Below are positions 48,943 through 60,024 of a stretch of 64,000 bases of DNA, piece by piece. The notes beneath the pieces are model-generated. The model searched no databases. It saw only the letters and a list, made by a program, of their open reading frames with translations, and was not told the origin of the DNA. Both the position numbers and the translations under genes were made by a program. The DNA lies in assembly GCF_000931465.1 (NCBI RefSeq), contig NZ_CP010892.1:868001-932000 (forward strand), given 5' to 3'. The DNA is from Pseudomonas sp. MRSN 12121. Its GTDB lineage: Bacteria > Pseudomonadota > Gammaproteobacteria > Pseudomonadales > Pseudomonadaceae. Positions within the stretch are counted from its first letter, which is position 1; the number at the start of each line of letters is the position of its first letter.

Positions 48943-49911
48943 ATGTCAAAGCAAACGGTAACCCTGGGGACTGCCCCGACGGGCGTCGGCGGGGACACAC
49001 CGCGCAGCGCCAACATCAAGATCAACGGCAACTTCGACGAGCTTTATGCGGCCCTCGGCGCAACAGGATCTCCGTCAGCGCTGCCGACGGTGCTGCCGAT
49101 CGCGCGGGGCGGCACGGGAGCGGATACCGCGGCAGGAGCGCCCTGGCCAACGAAGTCAGCGTCGGGCATTGGCATGGTCGCCGCACCCGACGCGACAGGC
49201 TATGACTCGCCTGGGAACGCGCAAGTGGGAAGCCCGCAGGGGGGCGGAATGTACAAAGTCGCCGCCGGTCCTTCGTCATCCGGCATTTCCTACGCCGCCA
49301 TGGTTCGAGTTCCCTACAACAACAACTACGAGGCTCAGCTTTTCTTCCCGATGGGTCTCGCAGTCAACAAGATGTATTTCCGGGTTTCGACGGGGGCCGC
49401 CGGCGGCAATTTCGGGCTGGCGATGGAGGTCTACCACACGGGCAACACCACCCGCGGATCAGGCGGCGCGCTGTCCGCTGCATCGCCGATCGTGCGCATC
49501 GCGAACGTCGCAGATAGCGTGCGCCGCGATCTCGACGAGCAGACCTTCGAGCCGGCCGGCGAGTGGGGCGTGGCGAACAGCGAAGCCCGCGGCGTGAGCG
49601 TTGAGCGCCTGGGTGTCGGCGAGTATCGGGTTACCGGCAGCCTGGGCCTGGCCCTTGAAGGCTGGCGCACGCAGGATCCTTGTTCGCCGGACGGCGGCGG
49701 CACGCTCGGCATCACCGAGAGTGAACAGGCGGAAGACGGCACTGTGATTATCCGTCTGTTCAAGCAGCGCTGGACGCTCTCTGAAGACGGCGAAATGATC
49801 CCCGGCCGCGGGGCTCCGCTGGACGTTCCGCTCAACAGCTGGATCGATGTCCGGCTTGAAATGCCGAAGCCGGAACCATCGCCACCGCCGGCAGCCACCG
49901 AAACCGAATAA
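48943..49911 (+). CDS. Tail fibre protein
   Basis: The 322-residue protein has a fibre N-terminus with repeated SANIKINGNFDELYAALGAT and IARGGTGADTA, the collar-type GGTG motif of side fibres. The C-terminal domain (VRRDLDEQTFEPAGEWGVAN, then GSLGLALEGWRTQDPCSPDG) is the phage tail-fibre end found in R/F-type pyocins and lambda-like Pseudomonas phages. It ends in a Pro/Glu tail (PEPSPPPAATETE). A terminator follows. Confidence 0.85.
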   Translation: MSKQTVTLGTAPTGVGGDTPRSANIKINGNFDELYAALGATGSPSALPTVLPIARGGTGADTAAGAPWPTKSASGIGMVAAPDATGYDSPGNAQVGSPQGGGMYKVAAGPSSSGISYAAMVRVPYNNNYEAQLFFPMGLAVNKMYFRVSTGAAGGNFGLAMEVYHTGNTTRGSGGALSAASPIVRIANVADSVRRDLDEQTFEPAGEWGVANSEARGVSVERLGVGEYRVTGSLGLALEGWRTQDPCSPDGGGTLGITESEQAEDGTVIIRLFKQRWTLSEDGEMIPGRGAPLDVPLNSWIDVRLEMPKPEPSPPPAATETE

Positions 49912-49912
49912 C

Positions 49913-49937
49913 AGCCCGCCACTGAGCGGGCTTTTTC
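49913..49937 (+). terminator. Terminator after tail fibre gene
   Basis: AGCCCGC-CACTGA-GCGGGCT followed by TTTTCTT ends the tail-fibre gene; the lysis genes follow 17 bp on. Confidence 0.8.
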
Positions 49938-49953
49938 TTGCCTGGAGAAAAGC

Positions 49954-50379
49954 ATGAGTACCACTGAAACCCGCGGGGTGCGTAACCGAAACCCCGGAAA
50001 CATCGACTACAACCCGGCCAACAAGTGGCAGGGCCAGCTACCGCACAATCCAGCGCTTGAGAAGCGATTCGCACGGTTCGATACACCGGAGAACGGCATT
50101 CGCGCCCTGGGCAAGGTGCTGCTGACCTACCAGCGCAAACATGGGCTCCGAACGGTGAAGGCGATCATCAGCCGCTGGGCGCCTGCCGTGGAGAACGACA
50201 CGGCTGCATACGTGCGTGCTGTCGAAGCGAACACCGGCACCCGGCCTGGAGCGGAGATCGATCTGGCCCAGGCCGCGGTCATGGCCGGATTCGTCAAGGC
50301 GATCATCCATCACGAAAACGCAGGGTACGAATACCCGGCCGCTGTACTGGCTGAAGGCGTGCGGCGGGCGCTGTTATGA
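49954..50379 (+). CDS. Peptidoglycan-degrading enzyme-like protein (structural P5/endolysin type)
   Basis: The 141-residue protein begins MSTTETRGVRNRNPGNIDYN with RGVRNRNPGNI, a motif of small muralytic proteins in Pseudomonas phages, and FDTPENGIRALGKVLLTYQR. The C-terminal half has ISRWAPAVENDTAAYVRAVE, as in PRD1 P5-like virion lysozymes. It lies directly before spanin genes, so it is the likely endolysin. Confidence 0.75.
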   Translation: MSTTETRGVRNRNPGNIDYNPANKWQGQLPHNPALEKRFARFDTPENGIRALGKVLLTYQRKHGLRTVKAIISRWAPAVENDTAAYVRAVEANTGTRPGAEIDLAQAAVMAGFVKAIIHHENAGYEYPAAVLAEGVRRALL

Positions 50380-50747
50380 GCCCGGCGCCGAAGCTGATCG
50401 GCCTGCTGGTGCTGGCCGGACTGTTGATCACTGCTGGTGCCGGGCTGGGGGCCTGGCTCGCTGCTGGTCACTACCGGCCTTTGCTCGACGCCGCCCAGGA
50501 TGACCTGGCTACCACCAAGGCCGGGCGGGCCAACCTGGAAACGCTGGTGGTGGAGCAGGGCAGGAAGCTCGGCGACCTGGTTCTGGCAGGTCAGGAGCGG
50601 GAGCGGCGCGCCGCCCATGCCCAGGCCGACGCCCGGGAGCTTTCCCGGGTCGACAATGCCGCCGCGAACCGGCTGTTGCAGGAGCGGACCGGCGGGGACC
50701 AGGCTGCGGCCGCCACGTCCGTTATTGATCAGGAGCTTGGATTATGA
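50376..50747 (+). CDS. Inner-membrane spanin (Rz-like)
   Basis: The 123-residue protein has an N-terminal membrane anchor (LIGLLVLAGLLITAGAGLGA) and a helical periplasmic domain, DLATTKAGRANLETLVVEQG with ARELSRVDNAAANRLLQE. This is the i-spanin plan. It overlaps the muralytic enzyme by four bases and the o-spanin start by four. Confidence 0.8.
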   Translation: MSPAPKLIGLLVLAGLLITAGAGLGAWLAAGHYRPLLDAAQDDLATTKAGRANLETLVVEQGRKLGDLVLAGQERERRAAHAQADARELSRVDNAAANRLLQERTGGDQAAAATSVIDQELGL

Positions 50748-51001
50748 AGTTGCTGCTGTTGGGGGTTGTGGTGCTGCTGGCGGGGTGCGCGGGCCAGAAG
50801 GCGGAGGTACGCACTGTGCGAGTGGAGGTGCCCGTTCAGGTGCCGTGCCGCGCGCCAGATGTGGTGGTGCCGGCCTGGGCCGCGGGCAGCCTCAAGAAGG
50901 CCGACAGCTTGGAGCAGAAGGTGAGGGCATTGCTGGCTGAGCGCCGGCAAAGGATCGGGTACGAGCGGGAGCTGGTTGCGGCAGTTGGCGCCTGTCGTTG
51001 A
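50744..51001 (+). CDS. Outer-membrane spanin lipoprotein (Rz1-like)
   Basis: The 85-residue protein begins MKLLLLGVVVLLAGCAGQKA with lipobox LLAGC at residues 11-15 and a Pro/Val-rich mature part (VPVQVPCRAPDVVVPAWAAG). It starts within the end of the Rz-like gene rather than being embedded in it. It completes a holin-endolysin-spanin set, although the holin is 23 kb away. Confidence 0.75.
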   Translation: MKLLLLGVVVLLAGCAGQKAEVRTVRVEVPVQVPCRAPDVVVPAWAAGSLKKADSLEQKVRALLAERRQRIGYERELVAAVGACR

Positions 51002-51066
51002 GCACTACATGACCACTACATATGCTGTCATTAAGCTGGCATAACCGAGCCAAAACAGCCCTATCA

Positions 51067-51105
51067 GGCACAAAAAAGGCACTTGCGAAAACCGCTAAGT
51101 GCCTG
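51067..51105 (-). terminator. Phage-supplied terminator downstream of ssrA
   Basis: Read on the minus strand, the prophage DNA just inside attR forms GGCACTT-AGCGGTTTTCGC-AAGTGCC followed by TTTTTT. This lies about 20 bases beyond the tmRNA 3' end. Since the native downstream region was moved to the far side of the prophage, this terminator now ends ssrA. Confidence 0.7.
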
Positions 51106-51119
51106 ATTTGTCTAGCTTT

Positions 51120-51147
51120 TTTGGTGGAGCCGGGGGGATTTGAACCC
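51120..51147. repeat. attR: attR: ssrA 3' end shared with attL
   Basis: Identical 28-base copy of 10548-10575 within the complete tmRNA gene. It covers the CCA terminus, acceptor strand and T-arm 3' half. Integration thus keeps ssrA intact. Confidence 0.9.
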
Positions 51148-51513
51148 CCGTCCGCCAGTACTCCGCTGTCGGTACTACATGCTTAGCCGTGTCTATTGAG
51201 TTAACCCTCAGCGACCCGACGGGCAGGGTGCTTTGGGCGAGTTGTGTAAGTTTTAGCCGCTTCGTCCACAACGTACTGCACGGCGATTCTGTTCTGTATG
51301 ACAATCATTTCGGGTTTACAGACATCCCCTGATGATTGCTGGACCCGAAGGTACCAGGAGGAAGGCTAGCGCCGCTTACGCAGCGAGAGCGTATTCCCCG
51401 TAGGTTTCGTCATTGGCAACTATAGGAAGTTGCAACAGTGGATTTACGAGTTCTGTTACCAACTCGGCATGCACCTAAAGTTTCGCAACCGGCGTCGAAT
51501 CCTAAACGGCCCC
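51122..51513 (-). ncRNA. ssrA: tmRNA
   Basis: On the minus strand it starts GGGGCCGTTTAGGATTCGAC and ends CGGCTCCACCA, forming the tRNA-like acceptor with a GGGTTCAAATCC T-arm. The 392-nt length is normal for Pseudomonas. The tag frame is at about 51376-51417 and encodes ANDETYGEYALAA. The RNA rescues stalled ribosomes with SmpB, encoded about 9.4 kb downstream. Its 3' end is a common integration target. Confidence 0.97.
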
Positions 51514-51592
51514 GAACCTGCTGTGCATTACCAGCAGGTTTGCGCAGTCTACGCCAAAATGGCTCGCAAGGCCATCCCGAAGGCTTGCCCAG

Positions 51593-51880
51593 TTAGCCGC
51601 CGCCTTCACCCTTGGTGCTGTTCTGGATGGTCTGGATGGCACGGGTGGTCAGGGCGATGCATTCCTTGGTGCCTTCCTCGGTGTTTTTCGCCTGGGCCGC
51701 CTGGGCTTGTTGCACGGTGGCTTCCATATTGGCCTGCAAATCCTGGGACTGGATGCTGGTCCGGGCATCGCGGATGGTTTGCAGGTTCACCTGGCACAGG
51801 TCCTCCTGGTTCCCGGCGAAGCTGGGGGAAGCTAGGATCGAAGCGGTGACGAACAGGCCTAACAGTACAGAGCGTTTCAT
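51593..51880 (-). CDS. Small secreted protein, Gln/Ala-rich
   Basis: The 95-residue precursor begins MKRSVLLGLFVTASILASPS with signal peptide (cleaved after FAG or SFA). The mature part has two Cys (DLCQVNLQTIRDARTSIQSQ and KECIALTTRAIQTIQ) that could pair, a QQAQAAQAK helix and a Gly tail. It resembles small periplasmic proteins of pseudomonads. The start at 51880 gives the signal peptide. Function unknown. Confidence 0.65.
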   Translation of the reverse strand: MKRSVLLGLFVTASILASPSFAGNQEDLCQVNLQTIRDARTSIQSQDLQANMEATVQQAQAAQAKNTEEGTKECIALTTRAIQTIQNSTKGEGGG

Positions 51881-52059
51881 GGGCGTCTCCTTGGACTGGA
51901 GGGCCAGGCGCCGCTGGCCGTCAGCACGAATTGCCGCGTTTGGGGAAGCTCCCGTTTCCGGGGACTTGCTCGGTGGACTGCGAGGGTTCGGCAGGGTTCT
52001 ATTTTTTTGCCCGGCGTTGCGACCGCTGGGCAGCTGGGTGCGAAAAAGGGCGATGTTTG
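51881..52059. other. Intergenic region before REPIN
   Basis: I see no gene in these 179 bases. It holds the upstream region of the secreted-protein gene and leads into the REPIN. Confidence 0.4.
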
Positions 52060-52161
52060 TGTAGGAGCGAAGCTTGCTCGCGATGGTCATGAGAACGCTG
52101 CATTTATCCAGTCAATACGCGTTACCGTTAACGTTCATCGCGAGCAAGCTTCGCTCCTACA
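52060..52161. repeat. REPIN: two inverted REP arms
   Basis: GTAGGAGCGAAGCTTGCTCG at 52061 and its inverted partner CGAGCAAGCTTCGCTCCTAC at 52141-52160 flank a core with TATCCAGTCAATAC. It shares its core, reversed, with the repeat at 784-881. It follows the 3' end of the FAD oxidase gene. Confidence 0.85.
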
Positions 52162-52176
52162 GTGGGCATATGCCGA

Positions 52177-54983
<2,807 letters not shown>

Positions 54984-54987
<4 letters not shown>

Positions 54988-55655
54988 TGGTCCTCCAGGA
55001 TCAGCACCACCAGGTCTTTCGGGCCGTGGGCGCCGTAGGCCAGCACTTGCTCGATGTCGGCGGTTTTCGACGGGCCGGACACCAGCAGCGCGTTGGTCGG
55101 CATGCCTTGGGCCCAGGCGTATTCCTGCTGGACCTGATAGAAGTTGTCGCGGATCTCGCTGGCCTTGAGCAGGGCGAAATGCACCGGCGGCACCAGGCTC
55201 ATCAGCCGCGGCTCTTCGCGGGTCGGCCAGAGGATCAGGCTGCCGGTGGCGGCGATGGCGCCGAGGGTGGTGGTGAGGCTGGCCGGGGTGTCGTTGAACA
55301 GCTCGGCTTTCCATTCCTCCACGGGCCGATCGTAGGCCTTGAGCGGCGGCAGGCCGGGATGCTCGGCCCAGTACTGGCTGATGCGCTGGCCGTGGGGCGT
55401 GGTCGGGGCGATCAGCAGGCTGGGCAGTTGCCGGTCGCGCAGCAATGTCGCCAGCAACTCGGGCCAGCCGGCGCCGGTGGTCTGATGGATTTCGGTGTGC
55501 ACCGCTTCCATCTGCTTGCGCAGCTGTGGGATGCGTTGTTCCGCGGTGTAGGTATAAGGCGCGGTGACCAGCGCCTCGTCGAAGTTATCCACAAGCGGCG
55601 TGGTGCCGGCGAGGCTGTTGCGCAGTTTGCCGAGGATGTTCTGTTTGGCGCTCAT
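54984..55655 (-). CDS. lutC: L-lactate utilisation protein LutC
   Basis: The 223-residue protein is the LUD-domain subunit: MSAKQNILGKLRNSLAGTTP, ...YGAHGPKDLVVLILEDQ and AIAATGSLILWPTREEPRLM. It is part of LutABC, which oxidises L-lactate in the cytoplasm. It overlaps both neighbours by four bases. Confidence 0.87.
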
Positions 55656-57109
55656 CGACGCTCTCCCTGTTTGGCCAGATGCTCGCGGGCCAGGTCGTGC
55701 AGGGACCGGGCGGCGGGTTTCGGTGCGCTGTGGTTTTGCGTCCAGGGGCCGACGTTGCTCGGGGTCAGCGCGCGCAGGCGAGTCGCCGCCAGGCTGAACA
55801 GGCGGTACAGGGTCGGCGAGCTGTTGAGCCGGGCCCAGGCGTTCCAGATGAAACGTTCTTTGCGCGAATACTTGCTGCCCTGGCCGCGCATCACCTGGTG
55901 CGGGCTGTCCGGAGCCTTGACGTTCTCTTCGCGCAAGCGGCGCAGCAGGCTCGGGATCGGGATCTTCACCGGGCACACTTCACCGCAGGCGCCGCACAGC
56001 GACGACGCGCTCGGATGGTCCGGCACCTTGGCCAGGCCAACCATGTGCGGGGTGATGATCTTGCCGATGGGGCCGGGGTAAACCTCGCCGTAGGCGTGGC
56101 CGCCGATGCGGGTGTAGACCGGGCAATGGTTCATGCAGGCGCCGCAGCGGATACAGTTCAGGGTCTGGCGCAGCTCGCTGTCGGCGAAGGCCTGGCTGCG
56201 ACCGTTGTCGAGCAGCACCAGGTGCACTTCTTGTGGGCCATCGAGCTCGTGCTCCTTACGCGGGCCGGAGATCATGTTGACGTAGGTGGTGATCGGCTGG
56301 CCCAGCGCCGAGCGGGTCAGCAGCGACAGCAGCGGTACCACGTCGCGCAGGTTCTCGACGACTTTCTCGATGCCGGTGACGGCGATGTGCACCGGCGGCA
56401 CCGTAGTGGACATGCGGCCGTTGCCTTCGTTTTCCACCAGCAGCAGGGTGCCGGTTTCGGCCACGGCGAAGTTGACACCGGAGACGCCGATGTCCGCTTC
56501 GAAGAATTTCTGCCGCAGGACCCTGCGACCGATCTGAATGAGTTGGTCGACGTCCCTGGTGTACTCCACGCCAAGTTTGTCGTGGAACAAGGACGCGACC
56601 TGACCGGCGTTCTTGTGGATCGCCGGCATGATTATGTGAGAAGGCTTCTCGTGGTCGAGCTGGACGATGAACTCGCCCATGTCCGACTCAAGGCATTCAA
56701 TGCCTTGTTCAGCGAGGACATGGTTCATTTCCATCTCTTCGCTGACCATCGATTTGCCCTTGATCACTTGCCGCGCCTCGTGAGCGCGGATGATCGAGAG
56801 GACGATGCCATTGGCCTCGTCCACCGTCTCCGCCCAATGCACAGTCACACCGTTGCGGGTCAGGTTCTGTTCAAGCCGCTCGAGCAGGTCGGGCAGCTTG
56901 GATAACGCACGGGCCTTGATCGCATTGCCCAGGGCCCGCAGGTGTTCGCGCTCAAAGGCATCGCTGAACGACGCCGCACGCTTGGCCATGAGGGAATCCA
57001 TGGCACTGCGAAAGTTGTTTCGCAGTTGTTGGTCACCCAGGGCCTGGTGGGCCCGGGTGCGAAAATCGTCCGACATGTCGGTGGTCGCAATCAGCTCGGG
57101 GGCGCTCAT
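55652..57109 (-). CDS. lutB: L-lactate utilisation protein LutB, Fe-S subunit
   Basis: The 485-residue protein has the LUD domain in its first half (VSGVNFAVAETGTLLLVENE) and two 4Fe-4S motifs, CIRCGACMNHCPVY (near residue 315) and LCGACGEVCPVKIP. It transfers electrons within LutABC. It ends in the overlap with lutC and starts in the lutA stop. Confidence 0.9.
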   Translation of the reverse strand: MSAPELIATTDMSDDFRTRAHQALGDQQLRNNFRSAMDSLMAKRAASFSDAFEREHLRALGNAIKARALSKLPDLLERLEQNLTRNGVTVHWAETVDEANGIVLSIIRAHEARQVIKGKSMVSEEMEMNHVLAEQGIECLESDMGEFIVQLDHEKPSHIIMPAIHKNAGQVASLFHDKLGVEYTRDVDQLIQIGRRVLRQKFFEADIGVSGVNFAVAETGTLLLVENEGNGRMSTTVPPVHIAVTGIEKVVENLRDVVPLLSLLTRSALGQPITTYVNMISGPRKEHELDGPQEVHLVLLDNGRSQAFADSELRQTLNCIRCGACMNHCPVYTRIGGHAYGEVYPGPIGKIITPHMVGLAKVPDHPSASSLCGACGEVCPVKIPIPSLLRRLREENVKAPDSPHQVMRGQGSKYSRKERFIWNAWARLNSSPTLYRLFSLAATRLRALTPSNVGPWTQNHSAPKPAARSLHDLAREHLAKQGERR

Positions 57110-57930
57110 GCGGCACCTCCGGTGCGTTGCCAGAGGAAGCTGGCCAGGTGTTGGCCGCGCAGCGCTTCCCGTTGTTTCTCCAGCGCGCCGTTGATGTTCA
57201 TCAAACAGCCGCAGTCGGCGCTCAGCACCTGGTGGGCGCCGGATTCCTTCAGTGCGCGGGTCTTGTCCGCGACCATCGCGCCGGAGATGTCCGGCATTCG
57301 GACGCTGAAAGTCCCGCCAAAGCCACAGCATTCACTTTCGTGGTCGTGGTCTACCCGCTCCACGTTGCCCAGTTGTGCCAGCAGCTCACGACCGTGCAGG
57401 TGGGTGTTCATTTCGCGCCGTGCCGAGCAGGAGGTATGCAGCGCCACCTTGACCGGCTCGCCCTGGTCCTTGAGCTGCACCTTGCACACATGCAGCAGGA
57501 ACTCGGCCAGCTCGTAGGTGCGGGCCGCCAGGGCCTGCACCTGTTGCAACGTCTGCGGCTCGTCCTTGAACAAGTCGCTGTAATGCTCGCGGATCATGCC
57601 CGCGCAGGAACCCGAAGGCACCACCACCGGATAGTCGCCGGCGAACAGCGCCAGCTGCGAGCGGGCCACGGTGCGCGCCTGCTCGGTGTAACCCGAGGTG
57701 TAGGCCGGCTGTCCGCAGCAGCTTTGCCCTTGCGGGTACTCCACGCGAATGCCTTCGCGCTCGAGCAGGTGAATCGCATCCATCCCGGCGTCGGGGTAGA
57801 ACAGGTCGACCACACAGGTGCCGAACAGGTAGACCCGCGACGGTTTCTCGCTGGGGTACTGGCGCGGTTCGGCCAAGGGCGGTGCGACGCGGGTCGCGTT
57901 AGGCACGGCGTTGTAAAAAAGCTCGCTCAT
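57106..57930 (-). CDS. lutA: L-lactate utilisation protein LutA, CCG-domain subunit
   Basis: The 274-residue protein has two CCG motifs, GQSCCGQPAYTSGY and ESECCGFGGTFSVRMP, that bind Fe-S in heterodisulfide-reductase-like proteins. It begins MSELFYNAVPNATRVAPPLA; a longer frame upstream was rejected as this Met has GGAG upstream. LutA completes the LutABC oxidase. Confidence 0.9.
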   Translation of the reverse strand: MSELFYNAVPNATRVAPPLAEPRQYPSEKPSRVYLFGTCVVDLFYPDAGMDAIHLLEREGIRVEYPQGQSCCGQPAYTSGYTEQARTVARSQLALFAGDYPVVVPSGSCAGMIREHYSDLFKDEPQTLQQVQALAARTYELAEFLLHVCKVQLKDQGEPVKVALHTSCSARREMNTHLHGRELLAQLGNVERVDHDHESECCGFGGTFSVRMPDISGAMVADKTRALKESGAHQVLSADCGCLMNINGALEKQREALRGQHLASFLWQRTGGAA

Positions 57931-58076
57931 CAGGCGTGTCTCCGGGTGGTCCCGGTTATCCGTCTGCTGCGGCTGCTGAATATAGAGAGACAAGCTTTCA
58001 GCAGCCTTGCAGACCGGGTTGTGAGTTGCAGGCGCCGAAGTCGTGCTCCGGCGCCGGTTCTTTCGGTGTCGCGGTA

Positions 58077-59762
58077 TTAATGCACCAGCATGCCGGTGAA
58101 CCAGTAGGCCTGGGCCAGGGTGATCAGGCCGACGATAGTGGCAAAGAATAGGCTGTGCTTGAGGGTGAAACGGAACAGGTCCGACTCCTTGCCGACCAGG
58201 CCGGTGGCGGCGCAGGCCACGGCGATCGATTGCGGCGAGATCATCTTGCCAGTCACGCCGCCGCTGGTATTGGCGGCCACCAGCAGGGTGTCGTTGACGC
58301 CGAGCTGGTGCGCGGTGGTGGCTTGCAGCGAGCTGAACAGGGCGTTGGACGAGGTGTCCGAGCCGGTCAGGAATACCCCCAGCCAGCCCAGGAACGGCGA
58401 GAAGAACGGGAACGCCGCGCCGGTGGCGGCCAGCACCAACGCCATGGTCGAAGACATGCCGGAGTAGTTGGTGACGAAGGCGAAGGCCAGCACCATGCCG
58501 ATGGACAGGATCGGCCAGCGCAGTTCGTAGAAGGTCTCTCTCAAAGTGGTCAGACCAGTTTTGAAATCGATCTTCAACACCAGCATCGAGACCAGGGCGG
58601 AGAAGAAAATCGCCGTACCGGTCGCGGAAATCGGGTCGAGCTTGAACACCGCCGGAATCGCGGTCGGGGTGGCGACGATCGGTGCGCTCTTGATCACCAG
58701 TTGATCCAGGTGCGGGATCGCGAAGTTGAAGACCCAGCTGTACATCGAACCACCGGCGGCGAACATCGCCTTGAACGGCTTGAGGGTCCAGATAGTGACC
58801 AGCACGGTGAGGATCAGGAACGGCGACCAGGCCTTGAAGATTTCACCGAAGCTGTAAGGCGAAGGCTGGGTGGTACGTGGTTGGCCGAAGCCGCCGCTTT
58901 GCACGGCTGCGGCACCGACGCTGGCGGTGGCCGCGGCGAACGAGCGCTTGGGTTGCCAGACCTTGAGGAACAGGGTCAGGGCAATCAGGCTGGCCAGGGC
59001 CGAAGTGATGTCCGGCAGTTCGGGCCCGATGAAGTTCGAGGTGAAGTACTGGGTCACGGCAAAGCTCAGGCCGGCTACCAGGGCGGCTGGCCAGGTCTCT
59101 TTGACGCCGCGCAGGCCGTCCATCATGAACACCAGCCAGAACGGCACGAACAGCGACAGCAATGGCAGCTGGCGGCCGGTCATGGCGCCGATCTTGAACG
59201 CGTCGATGCCGGTCACCTGGCCTGCCACGATGATCGGAATGCCCAGGGCGCCAAAGGCCACCGGTGCGGTGTTGGCGATCAGGCACAGGCCGGCGGCGTA
59301 CAACGGGTTGAAGCCCAGGCCGACCAGCAGGGCGGCGGTGATGGCGACCGGCGCGCCGAAACCGGCGGCGCCTTCGAGGAACGCGCCGAAGCAGAAACCG
59401 ATCAGCAGCACCTGCAGGCGCTGGTCGTCGGTGATCGACAGCACGGAACTGCGGATGACCTCGAACTGGCCGCTCTTGACCGTCAGTTTGTAGAGGAATA
59501 CCGCGGCGACGATGATCCAGGCGATAGGCCACAGGCCATAGGCAAATCCGTAGCCGGCGGCGGCGAGCGCCATGTCGGCGGGCATCTGGAAGGCAAAGAT
59601 CGCCACCAGGATAGACAGCGCCAGGGTGATGCTGCCGGCGACGTGTCCTTTGAGACGGAACACGGCCAGGGCGAGGAAGAAGAACACGATCGGTATGACG
59701 GCGGCGAGGGCGGACAGGCCGAGGCTGCCAAGCGGGCTGTAGAGCTGTTGCCAGGTTTGCAT
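58077..59762 (-). CDS. lldP: L-lactate permease
   Basis: The 561-residue protein has 12-14 membrane helices and LldP family motifs: [60 protein letters not shown] and [19 protein letters not shown]. It is a lactate/H+ symporter in the inner membrane and lies first in the lldP-lutABC-dld operon. Confidence 0.95.
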   Translation of the reverse strand: MQTWQQLYSPLGSLGLSALAAVIPIVFFFLALAVFRLKGHVAGSITLALSILVAIFAFQMPADMALAAAGYGFAYGLWPIAWIIVAAVFLYKLTVKSGQFEVIRSSVLSITDDQRLQVLLIGFCFGAFLEGAAGFGAPVAITAALLVGLGFNPLYAAGLCLIANTAPVAFGALGIPIIVAGQVTGIDAFKIGAMTGRQLPLLSLFVPFWLVFMMDGLRGVKETWPAALVAGLSFAVTQYFTSNFIGPELPDITSALASLIALTLFLKVWQPKRSFAAATASVGAAAVQSGGFGQPRTTQPSPYSFGEIFKAWSPFLILTVLVTIWTLKPFKAMFAAGGSMYSWVFNFAIPHLDQLVIKSAPIVATPTAIPAVFKLDPISATGTAIFFSALVSMLVLKIDFKTGLTTLRETFYELRWPILSIGMVLAFAFVTNYSGMSSTMALVLAATGAAFPFFSPFLGWLGVFLTGSDTSSNALFSSLQATTAHQLGVNDTLLVAANTSGGVTGKMISPQSIAVACAATGLVGKESDLFRFTLKHSLFFATIVGLITLAQAYWFTGMLVH

Positions 59763-59783
59763 ATGGGGTGGCCCCTAATTGTT

Positions 59784-59831
59784 GTTGGTCAGGCACTGGT
59801 CAGCGTATTTGGATAATTGGTAAGACCAATT
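59784..59831. promoter_or_regulatory. LldR-type operators between lldP and lldR
   Basis: AATTGGTAAGACCAATT at 59815-59831 is a perfect 7-bp inverted repeat matching the TTGGT-N3-ACCAA operator type of LldR/FadR regulators. A weaker TTGGTC-AGGC-ACTGGTC lies at 59784-59800. Both are 22-50 bp before lldP and within the intergenic region shared with lldR, so both promoters are likely controlled. Confidence 0.8.
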
Positions 59832-60024
59832 TACAATCGCTGTCGGCTAGGGTAAAAGCCTTGTGAGCGGTGTGTCAATTTGCCGCCCTAAAACTTTTGT
59901 CGAAGTTGCGGTGCAGATGGCATCTGATCCGCTCGCAGGCAGGCGTTCTGATAGGTGCTGGCGCGGCCCCGATAGGCCAGAATAGAGAGGCCCGGCGCGC
60001 GGCCGGGATCGTGGAGAGTGAGTG

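Larger units (their letters stand above)
10548..51147. mobile_element. Complete lambda-like siphoprophage inserted in ssrA
   Basis: The element spans about 40.6 kb between 28-bp direct repeats. Gene order is lambdoid: int, xis, leftward accessory genes, S24 repressor, Cro, regulators, O/DnaC/DnaB-like replication genes, Q, holin, HNH, terS, terL, portal, protease, capsid, connectors, tail tube, G/GT, tape measure, M, L, K, I, J, fibre, lysis genes. No essential structural gene appears broken. The S24 repressor retains a Ser/Lys pair and an Ala-Gly site, so SOS induction is plausible. The head module is HK97-type and the tail tip lambda-type. Confidence 0.93.

Noticed and set aside
50437..50940. 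Alternative frame over the spanin genes
   Set aside because: It overlaps the Rz-like and Rz1-like genes, whose membrane anchor and lipobox explain the region; its Pro/Arg-rich product is not convincing.
58155..59816. Open frame antisense to lldP
   Set aside because: It is a mirror of the GC-rich codon pattern of lldP and encodes low-complexity Gly/Gln/Arg/Glu sequence.
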